Notes: generated from the letters alone by a model not told the origin. A stretch of 37,681 nt of DNA from Bacillota bacterium (GCA_023460955.1 JAEWOH010000020.1:1-37681); one strand, 5' to 3'; counted from the stretch's first letter, positions 8,235-15,551 are shown. Translations and numbers: made by a program.

Positions 8235-8583
8235 CACACTCACCCGGATAGCTTATAGTCACTTTTCCTTCCCTCGCCAGAAGAGGTCCCATTAATATTA
8301 TGGAGGATCTCATTTCTGATGCAAGGCTCTCAGGTACACTAGTAGAAGATATTGTTGATGAATCAATTATTGCGACATTATCTTCTACTTTGACTTTACA
8401 GCCGATAGTTCTTAATATATCCAGAATAACTTCCACGTCACTGAACATCGGACAATTCTTTATTATGTTCTCTCCTGCATTCAGTATAGTAGCTGCAAGT
8501 ATCGGCAGTACTGAATTCTTAGCTCCTTCAATGCCTATTTCACCTTTGAGTTTCTTACCTCCCTTTACTATAATTTTGTTCAT
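8218..8583 (-). pseudogene. murA: Truncated MurA (UDP-GlcNAc 1-carboxyvinyltransferase), N-terminal fragment
   Basis: The intact enzyme transfers enolpyruvate from PEP to UDP-GlcNAc, the first committed step of peptidoglycan synthesis, and needs about 420 residues. This frame has only 121. It begins normally with MNKIIVKGGKKLKGEI and GAKNSVLPILAATIL (the active-site lysine is in GAKN) and continues well through LASEMRSSIILMGPLLAR and VTISYPG. In place of the usual GGCAIGPRPID block it then reads ECVTLLY and stops. The catalytic-loop cysteine region and the second domain are missing. The break falls where the 3' end of the convergent receiver gene begins, so a deletion or insertion event joined the two. 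GGAGG 11 bases before the ATG is intact. A functional copy must exist elsewhere if the enzyme is essential here. Confidence 0.8.
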
Positions 8584-8635
8584 AATTAAACACACCTCCG
8601 TCACGCTGGGACATTCTTGATGATTTAAACTGCAC
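8555..8635 (-). CDS. Possible 26-codon leader ORF ahead of the murA fragment
   Basis: A GTG start at 8635 has a strong AAGGAGG at ideal distance. The frame runs 26 codons and ends just inside the murA fragment, overlapping its start by 29 bases in another frame. The predicted peptide contains SQRDGGVFNYEQNYS. The binding site is stronger than that of murA itself, hinting at a translated leader or coupled peptide. I know of no family; it may be coincidence. Confidence 0.3.
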   Translation of the reverse strand: MQFKSSRMSQRDGGVFNYEQNYSKGR

Positions 8636-8734
8636 GACCTTCCCTCCTTAAAAAAACATAGTATGGATAACATTTTTAATCAGCAAATATATTAGGTTCA
8701 CGGGATATTATCTCTCAGTAGGGAAAATAGAAAT

Positions 8735-8765
8735 AGATAACAAAGGTGGCAAAGCCACGTTATCT
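8735..8765 (-). ncRNA. Hairpin in the leader region of the murA fragment
   Basis: Between 8636 and 8901 there is no gene. The one clear structure, read leftwards, is a 12-bp stem: AGATAAC plus GTGGC pairing with GCCAC and GTTATCT, with a 4-base bulge and a 3-base loop. It is followed by a T-rich tract. It could be an attenuator or part of a riboswitch-like leader inherited with murA. It does not match a riboswitch class I can recognise. Confidence 0.35.
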
Positions 8766-8901
8766 CCTTTACCAAATGGTTATATATGTTTCCTATGTCC
8801 CTGCAATACTATTTTATGTTTTTTATAATAAATTGTTACTATATATTAAATACTGAAAATTCAAGTACTTCACGCTGATGAGATTAACAAAACAGGTACC
8901 T

Positions 8902-9001
8902 AAAAAAAAAGGACAGCATAGTAATGAACTGCACCTCCAAAATATTAGATCATATTTAATCTATCATTTGGGGTGCACTTCAAAATTAGCCGGCCTTTTT
9001 T
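8902..9001. repeat. 100-bp foldback (MITE-like) element, also a bidirectional terminator
   Basis: Two imperfect inverted arms of about 45 bases, 8902-8950 and 8959-9001, separated by only 8 bases. Both arms read AAAAAAGG(A/C)C(A/G)GC at the outside, then GAA(C/G)TGCACC, then CCAAA and TAGAT towards the centre. Read in either direction the hairpin ends in a run of Ts, so it would terminate transcripts from both sides, including the coat genes at 9015-9494. The inner TGCACCYCCAAA..TAGAT resembles the terminal repeats of IS150-type IS3 elements, which suggests a relic of fused element ends. No transposase is present. Confidence 0.6.
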
Positions 9002-9014
9002 ACATTTATAGTTC

Positions 9015-9284
9015 TCAGGACATCTGTGACTCGATATTTTTAACTTTTTGCTGAGCTGAGGACAAATCCTGCTGATTTGCATTTTGAACAGCGTACCAGC
9101 CTTTTTGTGTCATCATATCAAAAATTTGCTTTTGTGCATTAAATGTGTTTGTTAGAATACTCTGAGCATCATTTCTCAGTGTCTGATTTGCACTTTCCAA
9201 AACAAGATTTGTCAGTGATGAAGCCGCGAGCTTGCGCTCACTGAGAATTGAATTCATTATTTCTTTATCTGACAACGTAGCCAT
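9015..9284 (-). CDS. Spore coat protein, CotF-like
   Basis: A small helical protein of 89 residues resembling the Coat_F family: LSDKEIMNSILSERKLAASSLTNLVLESAN, then the second helical pair NTFNAQKQIFDMMTQKGWYAVQNA. Proteins of this type are ferritin-like two-helix units laid down in the coat of endospores. The Gln/Asn-rich end and MMTQKGWY segment are typical. No cysteine or signal peptide. The ATG has GGAGG six bases upstream. It lies 15 bases downstream of the companion gene, forming a two-gene unit ended by the foldback element. Expression in the mother cell under a sporulation sigma factor is expected from the family; I could not define a sigma-K or sigma-E promoter. Confidence 0.8.
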   Translation of the reverse strand: MATLSDKEIMNSILSERKLAASSLTNLVLESANQTLRNDAQSILTNTFNAQKQIFDMMTQKGWYAVQNANQQDLSSAQQKVKNIESQMS

Positions 9285-9299
9285 AACTTACCTCCTTTA

Positions 9300-9494
9300 T
9301 TATTGTTGTGCTGTGTTAATATGCTTTATAAGAAGTTGAAGATTGTTTTTCTCATCACTGGCAAGCTTATTGCACAGGTTTTTTACCTGGCTGTCCTGTG
9401 CCAGCTGTGCACATCCCTGCAAGTATTTGATACTACCTTCACACATGCTGATATTATCCTGTATCAGCATTAATTCTTTACTTGTAAGCGGCAT
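9300..9494 (-). CDS. Small spore-coat-associated protein (Coat_F-like partner)
   Basis: 64 residues, predicted all helical: LTSKELMLIQDNISMCEGSIKYLQGCAQLA followed by a second helix QVKNLCNKLASDEKNNLQLLIKHI. It is shorter than the CotF protein encoded 15 bases downstream but built the same way. Clostridial genomes often pair two such genes. Three cysteines (in SMCEG, QGCAQ, NLCNK) could allow cross-linking in the coat. GGAGG stands seven bases before the ATG. The role in the spore coat is inferred from pairing and general resemblance, so confidence is lower than for its neighbour. Confidence 0.65.
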   Translation of the reverse strand: MPLTSKELMLIQDNISMCEGSIKYLQGCAQLAQDSQVKNLCNKLASDEKNNLQLLIKHINTAQQ

Positions 9495-9614
9495 ATATGT
9501 CCTCCTTTTATTTCTGATAATTAATTCAAAATTGATTTTGAATTATACTTATTTTCCACATTTTTAAGAATCATATTCCTAATTTGAGAAATTTGATATC
9601 TTTTTATACTTGTG

Positions 9615-9631
9615 ATAATCTTAAAGATTAT
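9615..9631. promoter_or_regulatory. 17-bp palindrome upstream of trkH, possible operator
   Basis: ATAATCTT-A-AAGATTAT is a perfect inverted repeat with a one-base centre, 54 bases before the trkH start. A TTGATA at 9594 could be a -35 with its -10 inside the palindrome. A dimeric regulator could bind here; the AT-rich setting makes chance possible. Confidence 0.35.
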
Positions 9632-9684
9632 AAGACAAAATAGCTATATTTTAAAAGTCAAATTCAAATGATCAGGTGATTAAC

Positions 9685-11061
9685 ATGAATAAAGACATAA
9701 TCCGAAAGAAAAGATATCGCATCTTAAGTATAGCCCCTTCAAAATTATTGGTTCTGAGTTTTGCTATTTTAATCTTAATTGGAGCGCTGCTTTTAACAAT
9801 GCCGTTTTCATCTCGATCAGGAGAATGGACTCCATTTATTAATGCAGTATTTACAGCAACCTCAGCCTCATGCATAACAGGTCTTGTTGTTTACGATACT
9901 TTCAGTTACTGGTCTACCATTGGGCAGATTATTATTCTTTTACTAATACAGATAGGTGCTCTTGGAATTGTAACACTGGCTACTTTTTTTTCAGTCTTAC
10001 TAAGAAAAAAAATCGGGCTAAAAGGTATGCTCCTGGCTCAGGAATCTATAAACTCATTTAGTTATTCAGAGGTTCTCAGATTAGTTAGAAAAGTTATAAC
10101 TGCGACACTGATTGTAGAAGCAACGGGCGCAGTACTTCTATCCATCAGCTTTGTACCTGACTTTGGCATATTTGGACTCTATATGGGAGTGTTTCATTCT
10201 ATTTCTGCTTTTTGCAATGCGGGTTTTGATATTACAAGCGGAGCTGTTGATGGAAAATTTTTAAGCTTGGTTCCTTTTAATGGTGACCCCATTGTAATAT
10301 ACACTATTTCAGGTTTGATTATTGTTGGAGGTTTGGGTTTTTCAGTATTGAGAGACCTCTGGGAATTCAGATGGAGCAAGCAGCTAATTTTTCATTCAAA
10401 GTTGGTTCTATCTATTACCGCCATACTTCTCTTTTCCGGAACTTTGTTTTTTTTGGCAACAGAATTTAACAACCCCAAAACACTGGGGCCCATGAGTTTA
10501 AATGAGAAGCTTAATGCAGCCTTCTTCCAATCTACTGCAGCCAGAACCGCGGGTTTCAATTCAATAAACCTTGCAGATATGAAGGAAATATCTAAAGTTT
10601 TTACAGTTTTCCTTATGTTTATAGGAGCAGCACCTGGTTCGACAGGCGGCGGTGTTAAGGTTACCACGGTCGGAGTGTTGATAATGGCCATTTTTTCACA
10701 GGTTCGAGGTTCAGGAGAAATTGTTCTTTTTAAAAAAAGAATACATCAGTTTACAGTTAATAAAGCCTTATCAATTGCAGGGTTAAGTGGACTGCTGGTA
10801 GTTTTATTCACTATAGCAATTGTGTCAATTCAGTCCGATTTTAAGGTGCTGGATGTTTTGTACGAGACTACTTCAGCCTTTGGAACAGTGGGCTTGACTC
10901 TGGGTATAACCCCCGAGCTAAGTACAGTAAACAAGCTTTTAATAATTCTTACGATGTTTCTGGGAAGGGTTGGACCTCTGTCTTTCGCCGTTGCACTTAC
11001 CCTGAAATCTAAAAAAAACCAGGACATTATTTACCCTGAGGCCAAAATACTGGTGGGATAA
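9685..11061 (+). CDS. Potassium uptake channel subunit, TrkH/KtrB family
   Basis: Integral membrane subunit that admits K+ (or Na+/K+) through four pore-like repeats. The filter-like loops can be seen in order: TATSASCITGLVVYD, HSISAFCNAGFD, QSTAARTAGFN and TTSAFGTVGLT, separated by about ten membrane helices. About 458 residues fits KtrB/TrkH. GAAPGSTGGGVK, before the last repeat, is characteristic. A GTG at 9676 could extend it by three residues, but the ATG at 9685 has AGGTGA five bases before it. It needs a TrkA/KtrA-type ring protein; two are encoded 1.7 kb away on the other strand beyond tyrS. A perfect palindrome lies upstream and a terminator follows. Confidence 0.92.
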   Translation: MNKDIIRKKRYRILSIAPSKLLVLSFAILILIGALLLTMPFSSRSGEWTPFINAVFTATSASCITGLVVYDTFSYWSTIGQIIILLLIQIGALGIVTLATFFSVLLRKKIGLKGMLLAQESINSFSYSEVLRLVRKVITATLIVEATGAVLLSISFVPDFGIFGLYMGVFHSISAFCNAGFDITSGAVDGKFLSLVPFNGDPIVIYTISGLIIVGGLGFSVLRDLWEFRWSKQLIFHSKLVLSITAILLFSGTLFFLATEFNNPKTLGPMSLNEKLNAAFFQSTAARTAGFNSINLADMKEISKVFTVFLMFIGAAPGSTGGGVKVTTVGVLIMAIFSQVRGSGEIVLFKKRIHQFTVNKALSIAGLSGLLVVLFTIAIVSIQSDFKVLDVLYETTSAFGTVGLTLGITPELSTVNKLLIILTMFLGRVGPLSFAVALTLKSKKNQDIIYPEAKILVG

Positions 11062-11087
11062 CAGAATGTGGTTATTTGAATAAAAAG

Positions 11088-11135
11088 ACAGCTTTAATTA
11101 ATTTAAACTGCTCTAACAGTATTAATTAAAGCTGT
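11088..11135 (-). terminator. Bidirectional terminator between trkH and tyrS
   Basis: A perfect 15-bp stem, ACAGCTTTAATTAAT (11088-11102) with ATTAATTAAAGCTGT (11121-11135), continues inward with ACTG/CAGT. Read leftwards... that is, on the minus strand, it is followed by TCTTTTTATTC, so it should end the tyrS transcript. In the plus direction the T tract is short (CCTTTAT), enough for partial termination of trkH. Confidence 0.8.
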
Positions 11136-11153
11136 ACCTTTATACCCATGTCG

Positions 11154-12383
11154 TTAATCGATTACCTTAATTTTTACAAAGCTCTTCTTTCCTTTTTGGA
11201 GCATCAATTCACCATTTACCAGATCATTGTTTCCTACTACATAGTCAAAACTTGAAATTTTGTTCTCATTGATAGCAACTCCACCTTGTTGAACAGCCCT
11301 TCTGGCTTCACTCTTGGAAGGAGTCAATTCTGCCAGAAGTAATAAATCTGTTATCTTAATCCCTGCTTCCAATTCAGCAGCCTTAACTTCCACAAAAGGG
11401 ATATTGTCAGAATTGCCCTTGCCTCCAAAAATTGCTTCGGCCGCATCTTTTGCTTTTTTAGCCTCTTCTTCACCATGAACTATTTTTGTTACCTCATAGG
11501 CTAATATCGCTTTTGCCTGATTGATTCCTGCATCCTCCAAAGCTCCAAGTCTTCTAACCTCGTCCATTGGAAGGAAAGTAAGAAGCGCAAGACACTTTTC
11601 AACATCGTTATCGCTGATATTTCTCCAGTACTGGTAGAATTCGTATGGAGTAGTTTTTTCAGGGTCAAGCCAAACAGCACCGCTTTCAGTTTTCCCCATT
11701 TTCTTACCCTCACTGGTAGTAAGAAGAGTAAAGGTCATTCCGTAAACACTTTTTCCGTCCGATTTTCTAACTAATTCAAGACCTCCGAGAATATTTGACC
11801 ACTGATCGTCTCCGCCCAGCTGCATCTGACAATCATACTTTCTGTTAAGCACCAGAAAATCATAGCTTTGCATAAGCATGTAGTTAAACTCAAGGAAGGT
11901 TAACCCTTTTTCCATTCTGCTCTTGAAGCATTCTGCAGTTAACATTCTGTTAACCGAAAAATGAACTCCAACGTCTCTCAGAAATTGGACGTAATTAAGG
12001 TTAAGCAGCCAATCGCCGTTGTCCACCATTATCGCTTTATCATCGGCAAAATCTATAAACTTGGATATCTGTGATTTAAACCTATCAACATTATGTTGAA
12101 CTATTTCTCTGGTCATCATTTTTCTCATATCGTTTTTGCCACTGGGATCACCAACCATGGCTGTACCACCGCCTATGAGAACTATAGGTCTGTGTCCTGC
12201 CTGCTGCATATGTGCCATAACCATGAGCTGAAGAAAATGGCCAACATGCAGGCTGTCTGCTGTTGGATCAAAACCTATATAAAAAGTCACACTTTTATCA
12301 TTTAAAAGTTTGCTAACCTCTTCCTCATGCGTAACCTGGGCTAAAAAGCCTCTTTCCTTTAACAAATCGAAAACATTACCCAT
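11154..12383 (-). CDS. tyrS: Tyrosyl-tRNA synthetase
   Basis: Charges tRNA-Tyr with tyrosine. It is a class I synthetase of 409 residues. The Rossmann domain has FDPTADSLHVGHFLQ (HVGH is the HIGH motif), GGTAMVGDPSGK, the tyrosine-pocket regions YDFLVLN and QLGGDDQWSNI, and the second signature KMGKTESG (KMSKS variant). An S4 RNA-binding domain occupies about 345-409. The start ATG has GGAGAG nearby. The gene is preceded by a complete T-box leader, so it is induced when uncharged tRNA-Tyr accumulates. It is a single-gene unit that separates the trkH gene from the trkA pair. The sequence is of the TyrS rather than the TyrZ type as far as can be seen. Confidence 0.96.
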   Translation of the reverse strand: MGNVFDLLKERGFLAQVTHEEEVSKLLNDKSVTFYIGFDPTADSLHVGHFLQLMVMAHMQQAGHRPIVLIGGGTAMVGDPSGKNDMRKMMTREIVQHNVDRFKSQISKFIDFADDKAIMVDNGDWLLNLNYVQFLRDVGVHFSVNRMLTAECFKSRMEKGLTFLEFNYMLMQSYDFLVLNRKYDCQMQLGGDDQWSNILGGLELVRKSDGKSVYGMTFTLLTTSEGKKMGKTESGAVWLDPEKTTPYEFYQYWRNISDNDVEKCLALLTFLPMDEVRRLGALEDAGINQAKAILAYEVTKIVHGEEEAKKAKDAAEAIFGGKGNSDNIPFVEVKAAELEAGIKITDLLLLAELTPSKSEARRAVQQGGVAINENKISSFDYVVGNNDLVNGELMLQKGKKSFVKIKVID

Positions 12384-12433
12384 ATCAATTACTCTCCTTA
12401 ATAAAACGTTGTAAATTATTATTTTTAAACAAA

Positions 12434-12700
12434 TAAAAAAGTTCTCAATCCTTAATAAGGACGAAGAACTCGTGGTACCACCTTAATTTGCATACATAAG
12501 TCTAACTGTTTATTCTAACAGTGAAAACTTTTATACGCCTCTAATGCTATAACGGGCATTCCCGGCAAAAGCAGCTCATAATCCGTAATTCGCTCATTCT
12601 ATACAACTCAGCCTTTTCACCAACCAGGCTGCTCTCTTAACAAGTATAGATAGCTACTAAGAACAAAATTGTTCTGAAATTAATCAAAGCCGTTAAAATA
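12434..12700 (-). promoter_or_regulatory. T-box leader (tRNA-Tyr-sensing) of tyrS
   Basis: The T-box TGGTACCACG lies at 12471-12480 (minus strand), and a terminator stem with AGTTCT/AGAACT arms and six Ts at 12434-12471. Stem I can be closed by GTAGCT and AGCTGC; just 5' of its 3' arm the loop reads GAATTACGGA, offering UAC (12585-12587), a tyrosine codon, as specifier. Uncharged tRNA-Tyr would bind specifier and T-box and favour antitermination. A tentative promoter, TTGCAT-18-TAATAT (12710-12739), lies upstream. Confidence 0.9.
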
Positions 12701-12720
12701 TTATTATTAATATTATCATA

Positions 12721-12770
12721 ACATATTAAATAAATGCAATACATTACATATTAAATAAATGCAATACATT
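12721..12770. repeat. Perfect 25-bp tandem duplication upstream of the tyrS leader
   Basis: Two identical copies, 12721-12745 and 12746-12770, each beginning ACATATTAAATAAATGC. The copy nearer tyrS contains the presumed -35 element (TTGCAT on the minus strand). The exact identity suggests a recent slippage duplication. It lies between tyrS and the end of the trkA gene. Confidence 0.9.
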
Positions 12771-12793
12771 AAACTCGTAATTTTAGTGCCATA

Positions 12794-13453
12794 TTATTTT
12801 CCAAGGAAAAACTCTTTGAGTTCCTGCTGCTCCTTTAAAGAAGATGCTGCAAGAACATAATCTCCCGCGGATAGTCTTGTGTCTCCCTTTGGAATAATAA
12901 CCGTATCATCTCTGATTATTGATATTAAAATAAAATCCTTAGGAATATTTAACTCCTTTAAGGTTTTACCTACAACATGTGAATTTGACGGAAGGATAAG
13001 TTCACTAAGGGTAATCTTTCCTCCCTTCAGCTTCATAATGGTCCTGATTCCAGTATAATCAACCTCTTGTTCAATCAAATCAGCAATTATAGATGTACTG
13101 CTTACAGCAATATCCACTCCCAGTCTTTCAAAAACGGTTATATTTTTAGGATTATTTACTCTTGCAATAGTTCTTTTAACTCTAAAATTCCGCTTAGCAA
13201 GCTGGCAGGCAATAAGGTTTTCCTCATCTCTTCCGGTTACAGCTATAAAAATATCCGCCTTTTCAACTTCTGATTCAGTAAGGTGTTCAATATTTGTACC
13301 ATCACCGTTAACTACTGTTATATTAAGTTCATTGGCAATTTTTTCACATAAATCTATTTGAGGTTCTATAACTGTAATTTTATGCTTATATGGCAAAAGA
13401 GTTTTTATAAGATAAAAGCCTATTTTTCCTCCACCAGCTATAACTATATACAT
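12794..13453 (-). CDS. TrkA family potassium uptake regulatory protein (second copy)
   Basis: Cytosolic ring protein that gates a TrkH/KtrB channel in response to nucleotides. Residues 1-130 are the RCK-N (TrkA_N) Rossmann fold, with the glycine-rich loop IAGGGKIGFYL and acidic IEPQID at the end of the second strand, consistent with NAD(H) or nucleotide binding. Residues 140-219 are the RCK-C (TrkA_C) domain (LPSNSHVVGKTLKELNIPKDFILISIIRDD, DTRLSAGDYVLAASS). 219 residues is the usual single-unit size. Its ATG follows immediately after the stop codon of the upstream trkA gene, whose last codons supply GGAGG, so the two are coupled and may form hetero-oligomers. c-di-AMP binding by RCK-C is known for relatives; not shown here. 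Confidence 0.9.
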   Translation of the reverse strand: MYIVIAGGGKIGFYLIKTLLPYKHKITVIEPQIDLCEKIANELNITVVNGDGTNIEHLTESEVEKADIFIAVTGRDEENLIACQLAKRNFRVKRTIARVNNPKNITVFERLGVDIAVSSTSIIADLIEQEVDYTGIRTIMKLKGGKITLSELILPSNSHVVGKTLKELNIPKDFILISIIRDDTVIIPKGDTRLSAGDYVLAASSLKEQQELKEFFLGK

Positions 13454-14107
13454 TTAAATTCCTCCAAGTCTTTTCTTTCCTTCAGCAGCAGGTGATTTAT
13501 GGGCTGTGTCTGCTATAACCAGAACATCATCTCTGATTAACTTTCCGGTGAAGTTGGAAAAAATGAAATCTCCGGCTCTGATTATTCCAAAAACCATACC
13601 TTCCTTTAGTTTGATCTGGTCAATTCTTTTTCCGATGTGGCCTTCAGTAATTTTTTTATTTTTGAATATTATTGATGTATTGCCAATTGTATGAGTACTT
13701 ATATCCTCTTCAGAGTCAACCAAAGCCCTTATAACATTTACTGTAATATCTGTAGGGCAGAAGGTATCAAGGCCAAAAGCGTGGAATACATGTTCTCTGG
13801 CAGGATTGTATATTCTGGCTATAACTTTGGGAACCTTAAATATTTCTTTTGCAACCTGGCAAACCATTATATTTACATTATCGTCCTCTGTCACAGCCAC
13901 AAGAGCATCTGCAGTCTCAATACCGGCACTTTTCAAAACATCCTGATCTATGGGTACACCTGTTATGGTTACGCCGTCAAAATTTCGCGGAAGATTTTTA
14001 AAAGCCTTGCTGTCGTTTGATATAATTACAATTTCATTTCCTTCTTCTGAAAGAACATGAGCAAATTTTGCCCCTACCTTACCACACCCGATAATCACTA
14101 CTTGCAT
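13454..14107 (-). CDS. TrkA family potassium uptake regulatory protein (first copy)
   Basis: Same architecture as its neighbour: RCK-N fold with IIGCGKVGAKFAHVL and the acidic tail replaced by IISND, DALVAVTEDDNVNIMVCQVAK, then an RCK-C domain (about 140-217) with IGKRIDQIKLKEGMVFGIIRAG. The two proteins are clearly diverged, so this is an old duplication. ATTGGAGGC lies before the ATG. First gene of a two-gene operon with a promoter directly upstream. Both presumably serve the TrkH/KtrB protein encoded at 9685-11061, since no other channel gene is in the window, but that pairing is inference. The last residues (PAAEGKKRLGG) are a basic tail not needed for the fold. Confidence 0.9.
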   Translation of the reverse strand: MQVVIIGCGKVGAKFAHVLSEEGNEIVIISNDSKAFKNLPRNFDGVTITGVPIDQDVLKSAGIETADALVAVTEDDNVNIMVCQVAKEIFKVPKVIARIYNPAREHVFHAFGLDTFCPTDITVNVIRALVDSEEDISTHTIGNTSIIFKNKKITEGHIGKRIDQIKLKEGMVFGIIRAGDFIFSNFTGKLIRDDVLVIADTAHKSPAAEGKKRLGGI

Positions 14108-14157
14108 TTAAGCCTCCAATAAGGATTGATTCCCAAAAAAGTGTAAAAATAATGAGC

Positions 14158-14185
14158 ATTATAATTAGCAATCCGCTGAATACAA
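14158..14185 (-). promoter_or_regulatory. Predicted sigma-A promoter of the trkA pair
   Basis: On the minus strand TTGTAT (14180-14185), a 16-base spacer and TATAAT (14158-14163). A second TATAAT at 14211-14216 has a poorer -35. Either would give a short 5' leader for the gene starting at 14107. Confidence 0.5.
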
Positions 14186-14454
14186 TGCCCTTAGTAAAGA
14201 ATACCATACAATTATATCATCAGAGCATTAATTTCATAAAACCTCAAATTATAAGCATTATCATTAGTTTTATTTGATATAGTTTAAATTATCTGTCTAT
14301 TAATTTAAATATCTTTTATTTTCTCCAAAATACTATCATATATAACTTATCTTGTATTTTTGCCCATATTTCTTAAATAAAAGAATTTTAAGTATTATTT
14401 TTAACATTGTGAAAAATAATATATTTACTAACTAAAAGAAAGAGGTTAACAAAA
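14186..14454. other. AT-rich intergenic stretch between trkA and DUF421 genes
   Basis: This divergent spacer holds no open frame of note and no structured RNA I can recognise. It is very AT-rich with several short A/T palindromes. The only useful element is AAAGAGG at about 14438-14445, which is the ribosome binding site for the TTG start of the gene to the right. A promoter for that gene must lie here, but I cannot choose one. Confidence 0.5.
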
Positions 14455-15135
14455 TTGCTGGTTGTTTTTTTACGAACCTTAATTCTGTATATTATTGTTA
14501 TTATTGCCATGCGAATTATGGGAAAGAGGCAAATAGGTCAATTACAGCCGTTTGAGCTTGCAGTAGCTATTATGATTTCAGAATTGGCCTCTGTACCTAT
14601 GCAGAATACCGGTATACCCCTGGTAAATGGAATTATTCCAATACTGACTATGCTGGCTGCCCAAATACTTATTTCATTTATTTCGCTTAAAAGTTCAAGA
14701 GCAAGGGATATCATCTGCGGTCGGCCAAGTATTCTTATTTCATCAGGCAAAATAAACGAACAGGTATTCAGGAATGAGCTCTATACCTTGACTGATTTAC
14801 TTGAGCAGCTACGCAGCAAGGATATCTATGATCTCGCAGATGTTGAATATGCAATACTTGAGACCAACGGACAATTAAGTGTCGTCCCCAAAGCCTCAAA
14901 GAGGAACGCTACACCTGAAGATTTAAATATATCTGTTAAGTATGAAGCCCCGGCTATAGAGCTGATTATTGATGGTGATCTGGTTACAAGGAATCTTGAG
15001 AAAGCCAATATTGACAGGAAAACTCTTGAATTGGAGTTAAAAAAAATAGGTATCAACAGTATTAAGGATGTTTTCTTCGCAAGTATGGATTCAGACAGGA
15101 AGTTATTCTGTCAGGCAAAGGAAAAGCAAAAATAA
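14455..15135 (+). CDS. DUF421 (YetF-like) membrane protein
   Basis: Three N-terminal membrane segments (about 1-20, 33-50, 58-78) are followed by a cytosolic alpha/beta domain. The signature of the family is visible: MRIMGKRQIGQLQPFELAVAIMISELAS, then SRARDIICGRPSILISSGKINEQVFRNELYTLTDLLEQLRSKDIYDLADVEYAILETNGQLSV. Close relatives are the YetF/YrbG/YdfR group, some linked to sporulation (SpoVA-associated); the biochemical role is unknown. 226 residues is normal. The start is TTG with AAAGAGG about nine bases upstream, and no closer ATG keeps the first membrane helix. It is followed after 23 bases by a DUF4363 gene, a recurrent partner in clostridia. Confidence 0.85.
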   Translation: MLVVFLRTLILYIIVIIAMRIMGKRQIGQLQPFELAVAIMISELASVPMQNTGIPLVNGIIPILTMLAAQILISFISLKSSRARDIICGRPSILISSGKINEQVFRNELYTLTDLLEQLRSKDIYDLADVEYAILETNGQLSVVPKASKRNATPEDLNISVKYEAPAIELIIDGDLVTRNLEKANIDRKTLELELKKIGINSIKDVFFASMDSDRKLFCQAKEKQK

Positions 15136-15158
15136 TACTTAAGGGGTGTTTTGTATTT

Positions 15159-15551
15159 ATGAATAGCAATACAAAGACTATTATTGTAGTTTTCATTTTA
15201 CTTGTTGTGATAGTTCTCTCCGGTTCCCTGACGCTTTACTATTTGGAACGTTCGGCAGAAGAATTGGAAGCTGCAGTTAATTCTGCAGGCATCTCTGTTA
15301 CAAATAAAAAATGGGTGGATGCCGATAAACAGTTGAGAGCCTTTGAAGATGAGTGGTCAAAAACGAAATATTTCTGGGCAATGCTGGTAGATCACTTCGA
15401 GATTGACAATATAGATGATTCATTTAATAAAACAAAAAAATATGTGGAAAGTGAAGATTATCCCTCAGCTCTCGCCGAGCTGGAATCATTAAGGCATTAC
15501 ATTCTGCACATTCCACAGAAAGAGGCTTTCACCTTTGAGAATATTTTATAG
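15159..15551 (+). CDS. DUF4363 family protein, partner of DUF421
   Basis: 130 residues with one N-terminal membrane anchor (about 5-27, IVVFILLVVIVLSGSLTLYYL) and a helical outer domain. That domain contains WVDADKQLRAFEDEWSKTKYFWAMLVDHFEIDNID, the W...W.ML.DH.E..NI pattern of DUF4363. The rest (KKYVESEDYPSALAELESLRHYILHIPQKE) looks like a four-helix-bundle end, similar in layout to small sensors. AAGGGGTG stands upstream of the ATG. It is probably co-transcribed with the DUF421 gene. Its stop is only three bases from the stop of the convergent exchanger gene. Function unknown; association with the cell envelope is inferred from topology. Confidence 0.8.
   Translation: MNSNTKTIIVVFILLVVIVLSGSLTLYYLERSAEELEAAVNSAGISVTNKKWVDADKQLRAFEDEWSKTKYFWAMLVDHFEIDNIDDSFNKTKKYVESEDYPSALAELESLRHYILHIPQKEAFTFENIL

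Noticed and set aside
8700..8820. Cyclic-di-GMP, magnesium or cyclic-di-AMP riboswitch upstream of the murA fragment
   Set aside because: The loop GGTGGCAAAGCCAC caught the eye, but the flanking conserved cores of these classes are absent on both strands. I kept it only as an unexplained hairpin.
12720..12770. CRISPR-like repeat
   Set aside because: Two directly adjoining copies without spacers and no cas genes: a simple tandem duplication.
14186..14454. Small gene or RNA in the long spacer before the DUF421 gene
   Set aside because: No frame with a binding site and no GC-containing stem; only AT-rich sequence.
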